Assembly: GCA_016840025.1 (NCBI GenBank)
Contig: JAEOTF010000169.1
Span: 1 to 6,998 of the forward strand
Length of the DNA: 6,998 nucleotides
Direction of reading: 5' to 3'
From: Candidatus Hodarchaeota archaeon
GTDB lineage: Archaea; Asgardarchaeota; Heimdallarchaeia; Hodarchaeales; YT1-039
The notes beneath the pieces were generated by a model. It was not told the DNA's origin. It ran no database searches and saw only the letters and a list, made by a program, of their open reading frames with translations. Made by a program: the position numbers and the translations under genes. How positions within the stretch are numbered: the first letter of the stretch is position 1; each line of letters starts with the position of its first letter. Below, piece after piece: positions 1 to 6,998 of this stretch.

Positions 1-227
1 AATTATCAAAGAGATAATTTCGTAGTTTCTCTTCCTGTGTAAATTTATTAAAAGTTTTTCTTCTTGGATTTTATGATTGATCAGATCTGTAAAGAAAAAA
101 TGACTATGCTAATTTGGACTATTAATCTTAATGAACTAAAAGACAGATCTTGAATAAAATAAAAAATTAGAATTCTCAAAAGTTTTTAAGAAATCATGTT
201 TTTAAAAATTTGAGGGCTGGATTAAGG
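1..227. other. AT-rich intergenic region, no supported gene
   Basis: I find no convincing gene here. Short open stretches at the left edge exist on both strands (for example a minus-strand frame over roughly 1-69), but they lack start codons and recognisable motifs, so I do not call a partial gene. The region probably carries the promoter of the large surface-protein gene to its right. A/T-rich TATA-like stretches lie around 155-167 and 198-209, but I cannot choose between them by eye. An 8-base inverted match (83-90 with 143-150) is probably chance. Confidence 0.5.
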
Positions 228-3200
228 ATGAAAAAAAGACTATTTCCTTCAATTGGTATTTATTTAACTCTAATCATACTAACAACCTTTAGCTTGGCAA
301 TTGTTCACAGTTGGGAAATCTATTATACTCCTAGTGGAAAATTTCAGATCCATTATATACCCCCTGGATCAGGTTTTCCTGAGAGTGAGGTGACTCTCGA
401 CCAGGTGGAAATTTGGGGAGCAATTATGGATGACGCCCGTAGTAGGGTTCTCCAATGGCAATTCGATAACCCCGAACGAAATGAACGATCACGAATCGGT
501 ATCTATGATTTAGGAATCAATGCCCGTGGAGGTATTTCCCATGGTCATGGACAAATGACCTTCGATCCCTTCTTCCTTGGGGTGCCTGATGTTAATTTAA
601 GCCGTAGTGCAACTATTCCAGAACAATATGCGGTTGCTGTTCATGAGTATCTCCACGTTATTCAATTTATGTATCCTGGTAGCGTTGGTCCTGCGTGGGT
701 TTATGAAGGTCAAGCCAGAATGATGCAAGATAAGATTTATAATTTATGTGATCAAGATGATGATCTTGGGTTTGCGAACTATCTTGGAGAAGTGAACGGT
801 TACCTTCAATATCCCATGCGGAATTTATTTGGTGAAGGAGCGTATGACGCAGCCCTTTTTTGGAATTATGTATGTGAACAATTTGGCGCAGACCAAACAG
901 AACCTGGCAGAGGCACTGATGCACTTTATCATTTCTGGGAAGCTGCTCAAGACGAAGATGGATGCAATGACGCGTTCTATATTTTCGAAAAGATGTTAGA
1001 ACGTTATGGTTTTTCAGGTATCAAAATACAAGATGTTTTTCGAAACTTTGTGATAGCTAATTATGCAAAAGACTTCGATTGGACCACTAACTGGGGAAAT
1101 AACCGTCATTGGTATCGCTATATGGATGAAATCCAGCCCCCTGGAAGTTATGCTTCAGTCCCTCTCCAAATTAATAAAACGATGACTTATGGAGAAGCTG
1201 TTGTCGGTACTGATTTTATAACCCATCCTTGGTCTCCACGATACTATCATGTTATTCCAGCTGTACGTGGTAGTCAATCTCCGATAACGGTTGACGTAAC
1301 CCAGATTTCTGATGATGATTTGTTTTTTGCTTTGGTAATTAGTAAAAATAACGAATATCAGGACGTAATTCGTCTTGACCGGGCCAAACATTTTTCAGCT
1401 ACTGTAATGGCTGAGCCAGGAACAGAACTCGGGTTAGTAGTTTGCACATTAGAACCTCATACCTTCTACAACACCAAATATCATTATCAATTCTCTTCAG
1501 ACGGTGCATACATGGGACTGAATATTCTTTCTCCCTTAGATATAGCAACCCAAAAATACGCGTGTGTGGGGGATCCTAATGACCCTGATAAATTCCTAGC
1601 GATTATTGAACTTCTTGCAAACGGTGCTGTAGTGCCTAATGTCAATGGCAGCGATATCTATGTAGAAGTCGGAGGTAAACCTGCAAATGTTACCAGTTGT
1701 GCTAATGTTTATGGCTTGTATTTCTTAGAAATTCAAGCACCTACGCAAGCTGGTATGTTTCCTTATGACCTTACTATTCGTTACGGCACTGCTTTTGATA
1801 CAGAGCCTCAATCCGTTGTATATACCAAATGGAGTAGCGATAATATGTTAGTGATAGATAAATCGGGTAGTATGGGCTGGAATGAAAAAATCGACGCTGC
1901 GCAAGCTGCAGCCAGTCTTTTCGTAAACTCTCATGGAAAAAATAATACAATCGGACTAGTTCAATTTAATGAATCAGCGAATTTACTAGTAAGTCTAGAT
2001 ATTGTAGATTCCATACGTAACTCTCTACTCAATCAAATTGATGGAATTATCCCCGATGGTGCTACATCTATTGGAGACGGATTATTTACCGCTCAGAATG
2101 ATTTATTTCTGAATGGTGATCCTACTGGGTTTAGAAAACATGTTATTTTACTCACTGATGGGAAAGAGAACTCTCCAAAGTATATTTCCGATGTTAATGA
2201 CCTTCTCTATTTCAATAATACTAGGGTTTATGTTGTACTAATAGGTGAAGACACTAATGCCCAAGAATTACAAAGTCTTGCCCTTTGGACTCAAGGCAAT
2301 ATCTATTTTGCCTTTGATCCCGCTTCTGGAACACTTACTTCCGATTTAGCAGAAATTTATCGATCTATTGTTGAGGAAACAACAAATGAACAGCGTGTGT
2401 TTTCTAAAACCAATATTCTTGACTCCCCTTCTTGGACTATAAATGAGACTTTCTATTTAGATGAATCTAAGAAAGCAACGATAATTATGAATTATAAAGG
2501 AGATAAACCTATAGCCGATATTCCCGTTTATTTAGAAGCTCCCGATGGAAGTCCACTTACAGCAGATTATTCTCGTATAAAATATGGTTCAGGTTATTAT
2601 TTTGGTCATTTAGTCTGGAATCTAGATCAGCCTTCCGCAGGAGATTATTCAATAATTGTTAATGGGGGATCAGGTTTCATGGAGTATTTTGCAGAAGCAT
2701 CTGTAGTTGATCCAGTGGGTATTCATATGTATTTTCCATTACCGGATCAGTTAACTCCTAAACACCCATATATGAGAGTTACAGGTTGCGAATTTCCAAT
2801 TTTGGCTACTTTAACAGATGATGGTCCTATTCGAGAAGCAAATGTCGAAGCAGAAATAATAACCGGAGAGAACTACAAAGAATATAATAGCTGGACACTA
2901 AAATTATATGATGATGGAAACCACGGTGATGGACTTCCCCATGATGGTGTTTATGGGAATAATTTCACACGAACAAAACGCGTTGGTGTCTACAAAGTTA
3001 AAGTAAGAGCAGAAGGGTATTCAACTCTTGCAGGCGATTTTGTACGTGAAGTGACACAAGCATTTCATCTGAAACAGGACGCTGATGCTGATAAAGATGG
3101 ATTATGGGATGGATGGGAAACCCGTTATGGGATGAGTATATCTAGTACTTCAGGAGAAGATGGTCCTTATGGCGACAATGACAACGATGGTCTCCTAAAT

Positions 3201-4055
3201 CATGAAGAATTAACACATGGAACGAATCCCCTCGTAGTGGACACAGATGGAGGAGGAGAAACTGACTATTCTGAAGTTACGAATAACCGAGACCCATATG
3301 CTCCCGAAGATGATGGTTTAGTCCCACCAGTTATTTTTGCAATTCCGGGTGATGAAACTGCGACCATTTACTTTCAAGCTAGACCCGGTATCGCTTCATT
3401 CAAACTTTATCGGAAAGAGGCTACTTCTGTCGACTTTACTTTAGTCAATCCGTCAATTCCTGCCACAGCTACAGAGTATAATGATACTGGGTTAACTAAT
3501 GACCATTTATATTATTATAAAATGGTAGTAGTGAATACAGAAGGCGCAATTAGCGATTTCAGTCCCACTATTGCAGTAACACCTAAAACTGATACAATTC
3601 GTCCCGCTGGTTTTGTCTTTATTAACAAGGGGGATAAATATACCAAAAGTCAATCTGTTCAACTTACAATAATTACTAATGATACAGATATTGAATTTAT
3701 GCGAATTTCACAAGATCCTTCGTTTGAGGGTGTCTTATGGGAGCCATTCAAACCACTAATCACGTTCAATTTAGCAGGTGAGGGAATGCAGTTTGTCTAT
3801 GTCGAGATGAAAGATACAGCAGGGAATATCGGTGGTGATGATATGGGAGTATACGCGTTTGATGGAATCACCGTTGATACGAATTATATTCCTATTTCTT
3901 CGACTATAACTTCAACCATATCCACTACTTCTGCTCCGACAAGTGAAACAACAAGTTCAGGTTCCGCTCCTGGTTGGATGATAAATGTTGTAATACTAAA
4001 TCTGGTCTTTTTGTCAGGAATATTTCTCTATCGTAGAAGGAAACCAAAGCAGTAA
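228..4055 (+). CDS. CLCA-like membrane-anchored surface protein: zinc-peptidase-like, vWA, beta-sandwich, calcium-binding repeat and FN3 domains
   Basis: This gene encodes a secreted protein of 1275 residues, probably displayed outside the cell. Residues 1-24 form a signal peptide (KKR, then a hydrophobic run). HEYLH at 139-143 with Glu160 in WVYEG looks like a gluzincin zinc-peptidase site, followed by a helical region to about 300 and beta domains to about 535. The vWA domain (540-715) has a complete MIDAS metal site: D544, S546, S548, T613 and D644. Two beta-sandwich domains follow (723-945), the second carrying a DDG...DGVY motif. Then come thrombospondin-3-like Asp-rich calcium repeats (951-1030), FN3 (1033-1120), an Ig-like domain (1124-1216), a Ser/Thr stalk (1223-1247), a membrane helix (1250-1268) and the tail RRRKPKQ. 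The vWA plus sandwich order matches animal CLCA proteins. I chose the ATG at 228 because it directly precedes the signal peptide and GAGGG lies at 212-216; a TTG at 210 would add six residues. Peptidase activity and ligand are inferred, not shown. Confidence 0.85.
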   Translation: MKKRLFPSIGIYLTLIILTTFSLAIVHSWEIYYTPSGKFQIHYIPPGSGFPESEVTLDQVEIWGAIMDDARSRVLQWQFDNPERNERSRIGIYDLGINARGGISHGHGQMTFDPFFLGVPDVNLSRSATIPEQYAVAVHEYLHVIQFMYPGSVGPAWVYEGQARMMQDKIYNLCDQDDDLGFANYLGEVNGYLQYPMRNLFGEGAYDAALFWNYVCEQFGADQTEPGRGTDALYHFWEAAQDEDGCNDAFYIFEKMLERYGFSGIKIQDVFRNFVIANYAKDFDWTTNWGNNRHWYRYMDEIQPPGSYASVPLQINKTMTYGEAVVGTDFITHPWSPRYYHVIPAVRGSQSPITVDVTQISDDDLFFALVISKNNEYQDVIRLDRAKHFSATVMAEPGTELGLVVCTLEPHTFYNTKYHYQFSSDGAYMGLNILSPLDIATQKYACVGDPNDPDKFLAIIELLANGAVVPNVNGSDIYVEVGGKPANVTSCANVYGLYFLEIQAPTQAGMFPYDLTIRYGTAFDTEPQSVVYTKWSSDNMLVIDKSGSMGWNEKIDAAQAAASLFVNSHGKNNTIGLVQFNESANLLVSLDIVDSIRNSLLNQIDGIIPDGATSIGDGLFTAQNDLFLNGDPTGFRKHVILLTDGKENSPKYISDVNDLLYFNNTRVYVVLIGEDTNAQELQSLALWTQGNIYFAFDPASGTLTSDLAEIYRSIVEETTNEQRVFSKTNILDSPSWTINETFYLDESKKATIIMNYKGDKPIADIPVYLEAPDGSPLTADYSRIKYGSGYYFGHLVWNLDQPSAGDYSIIVNGGSGFMEYFAEASVVDPVGIHMYFPLPDQLTPKHPYMRVTGCEFPILATLTDDGPIREANVEAEIITGENYKEYNSWTLKLYDDGNHGDGLPHDGVYGNNFTRTKRVGVYKVKVRAEGYSTLAGDFVREVTQAFHLKQDADADKDGLWDGWETRYGMSISSTSGEDGPYGDNDNDGLLNHEELTHGTNPLVVDTDGGGETDYSEVTNNRDPYAPEDDGLVPPVIFAIPGDETATIYFQARPGIASFKLYRKEATSVDFTLVNPSIPATATEYNDTGLTNDHLYYYKMVVVNTEGAISDFSPTIAVTPKTDTIRPAGFVFINKGDKYTKSQSVQLTIITNDTDIEFMRISQDPSFEGVLWEPFKPLITFNLAGEGMQFVYVEMKDTAGNIGGDDMGVYAFDGITVDTNYIPISSTITSTISTTSAPTSETTSSGSAPGWMINVVILNLVFLSGIFLYRRRKPKQ

Positions 4056-4075
4056 TAGTATTAAATACCAGTTTT

Positions 4076-4103
4076 CAAGCTTAAAAGACCAAGCTTAAAA
4101 GAA
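4076..4103 (+). repeat. Tandem 14-bp direct repeat (two copies)
   Basis: Two adjacent 14-base units, 4076-4089 and 4090-4103, differ only in their last base; the unit is CAAGCTTAAAAGAC or -AA. They lie between the surface-protein stop codon and a TATA-like box ahead of the acetyltransferase gene. The position suits a regulator-binding site, but a simple duplication by slippage explains it equally well. Confidence 0.7.
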
Positions 4104-4104
4104 A

Positions 4105-4112
4105 TTATAATT
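4105..4112 (+). promoter_or_regulatory. Candidate archaeal TATA box for the GNAT gene
   Basis: TTATAATT lies about 30 bases before the ATG at 4139. An archaeal TATA box is usually centred about 26 bases before the transcription start, so transcription would begin only a few bases ahead of the start codon, giving a nearly leaderless message. That fits the weak ribosome-binding signal (GG plus TGATC at 4126-4133). TATA-like strings are common in DNA this AT-rich, so the call is tentative. Confidence 0.35.
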
Positions 4113-4138
4113 TATCGGGTAATCTGGATGATCTAAAT

Positions 4139-4999
4139 ATGAAAGATAGAGCTAATGACTCGTTAATCTTGAGAGACCATTCTAAGAGTAAAATTATTGA
4201 AGCTATGGAATTAAATATTTCAGGTTGGGCTCTTTTATTACCCAAAGAGAATCCTAATTATGAAATAACTGATTCTAACGATATACTATTATACAAGAAC
4301 ACAATCGAACTAAATCATCCTCTCGCGAATTATGTGTTGCGAGTTCGGCTTTCTGAAGAAAATGCTGAAAAAAGAATCAATGAGGTAATGAAGTACTTTT
4401 TTGACAAGAAAATTGCGATGATGTGGTTTGTTATGCCACGTTCCACTCCTTCAAATCTAACCCACCTTCTAGCGAAGACTGGTTTGGATGTACCTGATGA
4501 AGGTTCTCCAGCAATGGTCTATGATTTAAGAAAACTTGGCAAAAACGACTACCAAGAAATAATACCTAATTCAAACGTATCCATCAAGAAAATCGAGTCT
4601 AAAGAGGATGTGAAAATTTGGGGGGAAATATTCGCGGAAGGATTTTCAGTACCTGATAAATTCATAAAACTCCATCTAGATGTATGGCCACATTTTGTCC
4701 AGTCCTCTTATTTTAATTACATTGCTTTCTCAAAAGGAATCCCAGTAGCTATATCTTCTGTTATTTATTACGGAGGTGTTGCGGGGATTTTTAATGTGGT
4801 TACTCTTCCAAAGTACCGAGGTCAAGGCTTTGGTACAGCAATAACTCTAGCACCTCTTATAGATGCGAAAAAACGAGGTTATGAAATTGCTTGGTTAGGA
4901 TCTTCACCAATGGGTTTCAATGTTTACAAGAATATTGGGTTTGAGGAATACGGGAAAATGATTACTTGTACGTACATTCCTGAGAATAAGAGCAGTTAA
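4139..4999 (+). CDS. GNAT-family N-acetyltransferase, tandem-domain type
   Basis: A 286-residue acetyltransferase, probably cytoplasmic, that would move an acetyl group from acetyl-CoA to an amine. The C-terminal half (about 148-280) is a GNAT domain: motif A has a beta strand (GIFNVVTLP) leading into R227-G-Q-G-F-G232, the pyrophosphate-binding Q/RxxGxG/A loop of acetyl-CoA, and motif B follows at SPMGFNVYKNIGF (256-268) with a candidate general acid, Tyr263. The N-terminal half (about 20-130) resembles the degenerate GNAT-like half seen in two-domain members, with the WFVMPRSTPSNLTHLL segment at 96-110 and no CoA loop. No signal peptide or membrane segment is visible. The substrate cannot be told from sequence. 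The gene stands alone, 83 bases after the surface-protein gene, and probably has its own promoter. The ATG at 4139 is the first in frame. Confidence 0.85.
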   Translation: MKDRANDSLILRDHSKSKIIEAMELNISGWALLLPKENPNYEITDSNDILLYKNTIELNHPLANYVLRVRLSEENAEKRINEVMKYFFDKKIAMMWFVMPRSTPSNLTHLLAKTGLDVPDEGSPAMVYDLRKLGKNDYQEIIPNSNVSIKKIESKEDVKIWGEIFAEGFSVPDKFIKLHLDVWPHFVQSSYFNYIAFSKGIPVAISSVIYYGGVAGIFNVVTLPKYRGQGFGTAITLAPLIDAKKRGYEIAWLGSSPMGFNVYKNIGFEEYGKMITCTYIPENKSS

Positions 5000-5047
5000 A
5001 GTACGTAATTATACACAGCTCAAATGAATTTGGTATTATGATGCTTT

Positions 5048-5380
5048 TTATCTTCTATAAACTACTATGCAGCTAAAGATTGTACCTACTAAGAAAACGC
5101 CTGTAATTACTGGACTATTAGTAAATTCTTGAAAAGATCCTTCATAAAATTCAATGTCATCAACATAGATAGAACCAGCGGAACCAGCTTCATAAATTAT
5201 ACTAATTGCTATGGTGGGTGGATAATGAATATATTTGACAATAATTAAAGAGGAAATGCTTTCTGAGTTCTCTAATAGTCTCTCAGTTACTAGAATTCTT
5301 CCCTCAATCGGATAATAGTCTTTAAGGCGATGTATGATGACTAGTAAGCAGAATACCTCATCAACGCTAGTAGTAAAGTC
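5048..5380 (-). pseudogene. Remnant C-terminus of a membrane-anchored surface protein
   Basis: On the minus strand an open frame of 110 codons ends at TAA (5050-5048) and translates into plausible protein rather than random sequence. It holds a jelly-roll-like beta domain ending in AGSIYVDDIEFYEG, a pattern typical of carbohydrate-binding-like sandwich domains, then a hydrophobic segment from VITGVFLVG through FSCIVVY (about 5111-5057) and a terminal Arg-Arg. That is the tail layout of the large surface protein in this window. The frame has no ATG, GTG or TTG and runs into the start of the DHH gene on the opposite strand, where a TGA (5383-5381) closes it. I read it as the surviving 3' end of a broken gene; the true homologous part may stop near 5330. 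It could instead be a fragment of a gene with an unseen start, but no usable start was found. Confidence 0.6.
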
Positions 5381-6431
5381 TCATTATGTACGCCTTAAAG
5401 ATAAAGCGATTATTATAGCTGATAGAGATTTAGATGGTCTTGTATCTGCTTTAATCGTTAGTCATCGATATCTTGAGCCAATAAGAAAGTTTTCAAGTGC
5501 TCAAGATTTAGTTAAAACCCTTAAAACGTTGAATTTACTTGATCAGGGTACTGACTTTGACTTATTCATCTTAGATATAGGATTAAACATGTCGCAGTTT
5601 CCTTTTCTTCAGAAATTGTTTGGAAAACTGAAGGGAAGAGGGGTGAAAGTGTTCTATCTTTCTGGGCATCACGAAGATAAAAATTTACTTTCTATGATTG
5701 AAACACGTACAATCTTTGTTGCTAACACTGATTATCGGTCAGTCTCGAAAGCTGTACAAACACATTTTGGCACATCTGAGACAGAAAAACTTGTTTTTTG
5801 GGGAATGTTATCAGACAAAGACAGGATTCCGAAAAATGTTTTTCAAACTATCCAGAAAGATGTTCGCGCCCTTCAAATCGCTTTCCGAGCTAGTCCAACA
5901 GATGAATCGTTCATAGAATATGTCGCTGCTAAACTTGGAACAGATTGGAAGGCCAGTCAAGATCCCGAGGTTCTCACTCGTTGCGATACAGCACTGAAAA
6001 GAGCAGAAAAAACTTTATTTCAATTGAGTGATAAAGTAATTCGTATTTGCAAAAAACCACCCATATTAATTGTTGTTTCTCCACAAACAGAAGAAACATA
6101 TTTAGATGCGGGATTTGTCGCCTCACTCCTTGCAGGCCAGATGAAATGCATCACCATAGTATTATATGAAAAAAAGGAAGACTTTGAAAATTATTGGATG
6201 AAAACTGCTCAAAATCCAAAGGTGCAGTTAGATAATAGGAAAATTCTGGATATTCTTCGACATGTTGGTGGGGATGGTGGTGGACACTCTCCTAAAGGTC
6301 GATTAAGCGGTTGGTTACCTAAAACTCATCTAGGAACATTTCTTTCGAAGTTACAACAACTTGATCCTCAACACAAGGATTTACCAGAACGGTTGAAATC
6401 TATTAGGATTATTAAACCATCATTTCTATAG
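5334..6431 (+). CDS. DHH/DHHA1-family phosphoesterase with GHH in place of DHH
   Basis: A 365-residue cytoplasmic protein of the DHH superfamily (RecJ, NrnA and archaeal relatives), metal-dependent enzymes that cut phosphodiester bonds in single-stranded nucleic acids, oligonucleotides or cyclic dinucleotides. Motif I is ADRDLDGLVSA (D30, D32, D34), motif II is D81 in ILDIG, and motif IV is D161/D163 in LSDKD. The C-terminal DHHA1 domain ends in the substrate-binding glycine loop GGDGGGHSPKG (312-322). Motif III reads SGHHED, so the signature Asp is Gly111 while His112 and His113 remain. The enzyme may therefore have altered metal binding or little activity. Two ATGs lie in tandem (5334, 5337); AAGG at 5324-5327 supplies a weak ribosome-binding site, and the next in-frame ATG would delete motif I. 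The gene's 5' end overlaps the minus-strand remnant. Substrate unknown. Confidence 0.8.
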   Translation: MMTSKQNTSSTLVVKSHYVRLKDKAIIIADRDLDGLVSALIVSHRYLEPIRKFSSAQDLVKTLKTLNLLDQGTDFDLFILDIGLNMSQFPFLQKLFGKLKGRGVKVFYLSGHHEDKNLLSMIETRTIFVANTDYRSVSKAVQTHFGTSETEKLVFWGMLSDKDRIPKNVFQTIQKDVRALQIAFRASPTDESFIEYVAAKLGTDWKASQDPEVLTRCDTALKRAEKTLFQLSDKVIRICKKPPILIVVSPQTEETYLDAGFVASLLAGQMKCITIVLYEKKEDFENYWMKTAQNPKVQLDNRKILDILRHVGGDGGGHSPKGRLSGWLPKTHLGTFLSKLQQLDPQHKDLPERLKSIRIIKPSFL

Positions 6432-6579
6432 AAAAGAGTAGAAAACCGATAACTTTCGTAACAAATCTTAAATCGCTAATTTTGATAACACATTAACATC
6501 GGATGAATAATTTAAGTAATAATGAAAGATTACATTAGAATTGTTATTTACAAGAATAAATATTGTTGGGGTTACTAAA
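6432..6579. promoter_or_regulatory. Intergenic region ahead of the dehydratase gene, probable promoter
   Basis: This 148-base gap separates the DHH gene from the dehydratase gene. It is AT-rich, with a TATA-like stretch around 6505-6516 and GGGG at 6568-6571, eight bases before the CTG at 6580. I see no convincing hairpin terminator for the DHH gene. The spacing suggests that the dehydratase is transcribed separately. Confidence 0.4.
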
Positions 6580-6998
6580 CTGAAAACTGCAGAACAATAC
6601 AAACAAAGTTTGCATAAAATGAAACCTAACCTTTTTATTGACGGGGAAAAAGTTGGGCGTGACGATCCTCGAGTCCAAGGTGTTATTAACACCATTTCTC
6701 TCACATTTGATAAAGTGAATGATTCTGAGTTCAAAAAATTACTAACTGCCAACTCTCATCTTAATAATGAGCCTATTAATAGGTTTACTCACGTGCATCA
6801 AAACGTTGATGATCTTTTAAAGAAACAAGAAATGACAAGGAAAATTTGTCAGATAAGTGGCGGCTGTATTTTTCGCTGCATGGGTGTCGATGCCCTAAAT
6901 GGGCTTTCTATTATTACTCATAGAGTTGAAAAAATCACAGGTCGTCCGTACAATCAAATGTTCCTGGAATATCTCAAATATTGGCAAGAGAATGATAT
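6580..6998 (+). CDS. abfD: 4-hydroxybutyryl-CoA dehydratase / vinylacetyl-CoA isomerase, N-terminal part (runs off the window)
   Basis: The first 139 residues of the FAD and [4Fe-4S] enzyme that converts 4-hydroxybutyryl-CoA to crotonyl-CoA, and vinylacetyl-CoA to crotonyl-CoA. It serves 4-aminobutyrate fermentation and, in archaea, the 4-hydroxybutyrate carbon-fixation cycles. The match to remembered family sequence is close throughout: KTAEQYKQSLHKMKPN at the N-terminus, then INRFTHVHQ, DDLLKK, and FLEYLKYWQEND at the window edge. Cys96 and Cys100 (CIFRC) correspond to the cluster ligands Cys99 and Cys103 of the Clostridium aminobutyricum enzyme; the other ligands and the FAD site lie beyond the window. 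The family is about 490-510 residues long. Oddity: no ATG or GTG precedes the conserved N-terminus. CTG at 6580, behind GGGG at 6568-6571, aligns with the expected start; a TTG at 6541 would add 13 residues, and the first ATG (6619) would delete conserved sequence. Confidence 0.9.
   Translation, partial: MKTAEQYKQSLHKMKPNLFIDGEKVGRDDPRVQGVINTISLTFDKVNDSEFKKLLTANSHLNNEPINRFTHVHQNVDDLLKKQEMTRKICQISGGCIFRCMGVDALNGLSIITHRVEKITGRPYNQMFLEYLKYWQEND

Noticed and set aside
1..69. Possible edge of a gene on the minus strand at the left end
   Set aside because: The frames are short, lack start codons and show no motif, so a partial gene cannot be supported.
83..150. Inverted match AGATCTGT (83-90) and ACAGATCT (143-150)
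   Set aside because: Only eight bases with about 50 between them in AT-rich DNA; no mobile-element ends or hairpin context support it.
667..924. Open minus-strand frame of 85 codons inside the surface-protein gene
   Set aside because: It lies wholly antisense to the HExxH peptidase region, which is clearly coding, and its translation has no recognisable domain.
1155..1391. Open minus-strand frame of 78 codons inside the surface-protein gene
   Set aside because: Antisense to coding sequence, with no motifs and no sign of its own ribosome-binding site.
5273..5321. Nine-base direct repeat TAATAGTCT (5273-5281 and 5313-5321)
   Set aside because: Short and explicable by chance or by codons of the minus-strand remnant; no third copy seen nearby.
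5698..5916. Open plus-strand frame of 72 codons in another frame of the DHH gene
   Set aside because: It overlaps motif IV of the DHH protein, which explains the sequence; the alternative translation looks random.
6468..6752. Open minus-strand frame of 94 codons at the right end
   Set aside because: Antisense to the conserved start of the 4-hydroxybutyryl-CoA dehydratase, whose plus-strand reading matches the family closely.

Overview
The window is AT-rich, with long AT-rich gaps and TATA-like boxes but no bacterial-style -35/-10 promoters. It reads as archaeal: a secreted protein ends in a Ser/Thr-rich stalk, one membrane helix and a basic tail; there is a DHH/DHHA1 phosphoesterase of archaeal type; and the 4-hydroxybutyryl-CoA dehydratase resembles the archaeal form. 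An Asgard-type archaeon would fit, but nothing here proves that placement.

Layout, left to right. Positions 1-227 are AT-rich with no gene I can support. A single gene at 228-4055 encodes a 1275-residue surface protein. Its parts are a signal peptide, a zinc-peptidase-like domain (HExxH plus downstream Glu), beta domains, a von Willebrand factor A domain with an intact metal site, two beta-sandwich domains, calcium-binding thrombospondin-3-like repeats, an FN3 domain, a further Ig-like domain, a Ser/Thr stalk and a C-terminal membrane anchor. The middle of the protein follows the order of animal CLCA proteins. Next come a tandem GNAT acetyltransferase (4139-4999), a minus-strand remnant of another membrane-anchored surface protein (5048-5380) that is easily missed, and a DHH/DHHA1 phosphoesterase (5334-6431) whose signature DHH reads GHH. 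The window ends inside a 4-hydroxybutyryl-CoA dehydratase gene (6580 to the edge), which keeps both N-terminal iron-sulfur cysteines but has no ATG or GTG at its expected start.

The genes do not form an obvious operon. The gaps are 83, 334 and 148 bases and the functions are unrelated: cell surface, acyl transfer, nucleotide or nucleic acid phosphodiester cleavage, and CoA-ester metabolism. The most interesting items are the CLCA-like multidomain surface protein, the DHH-to-GHH change, and the decayed surface-protein tail on the minus strand.
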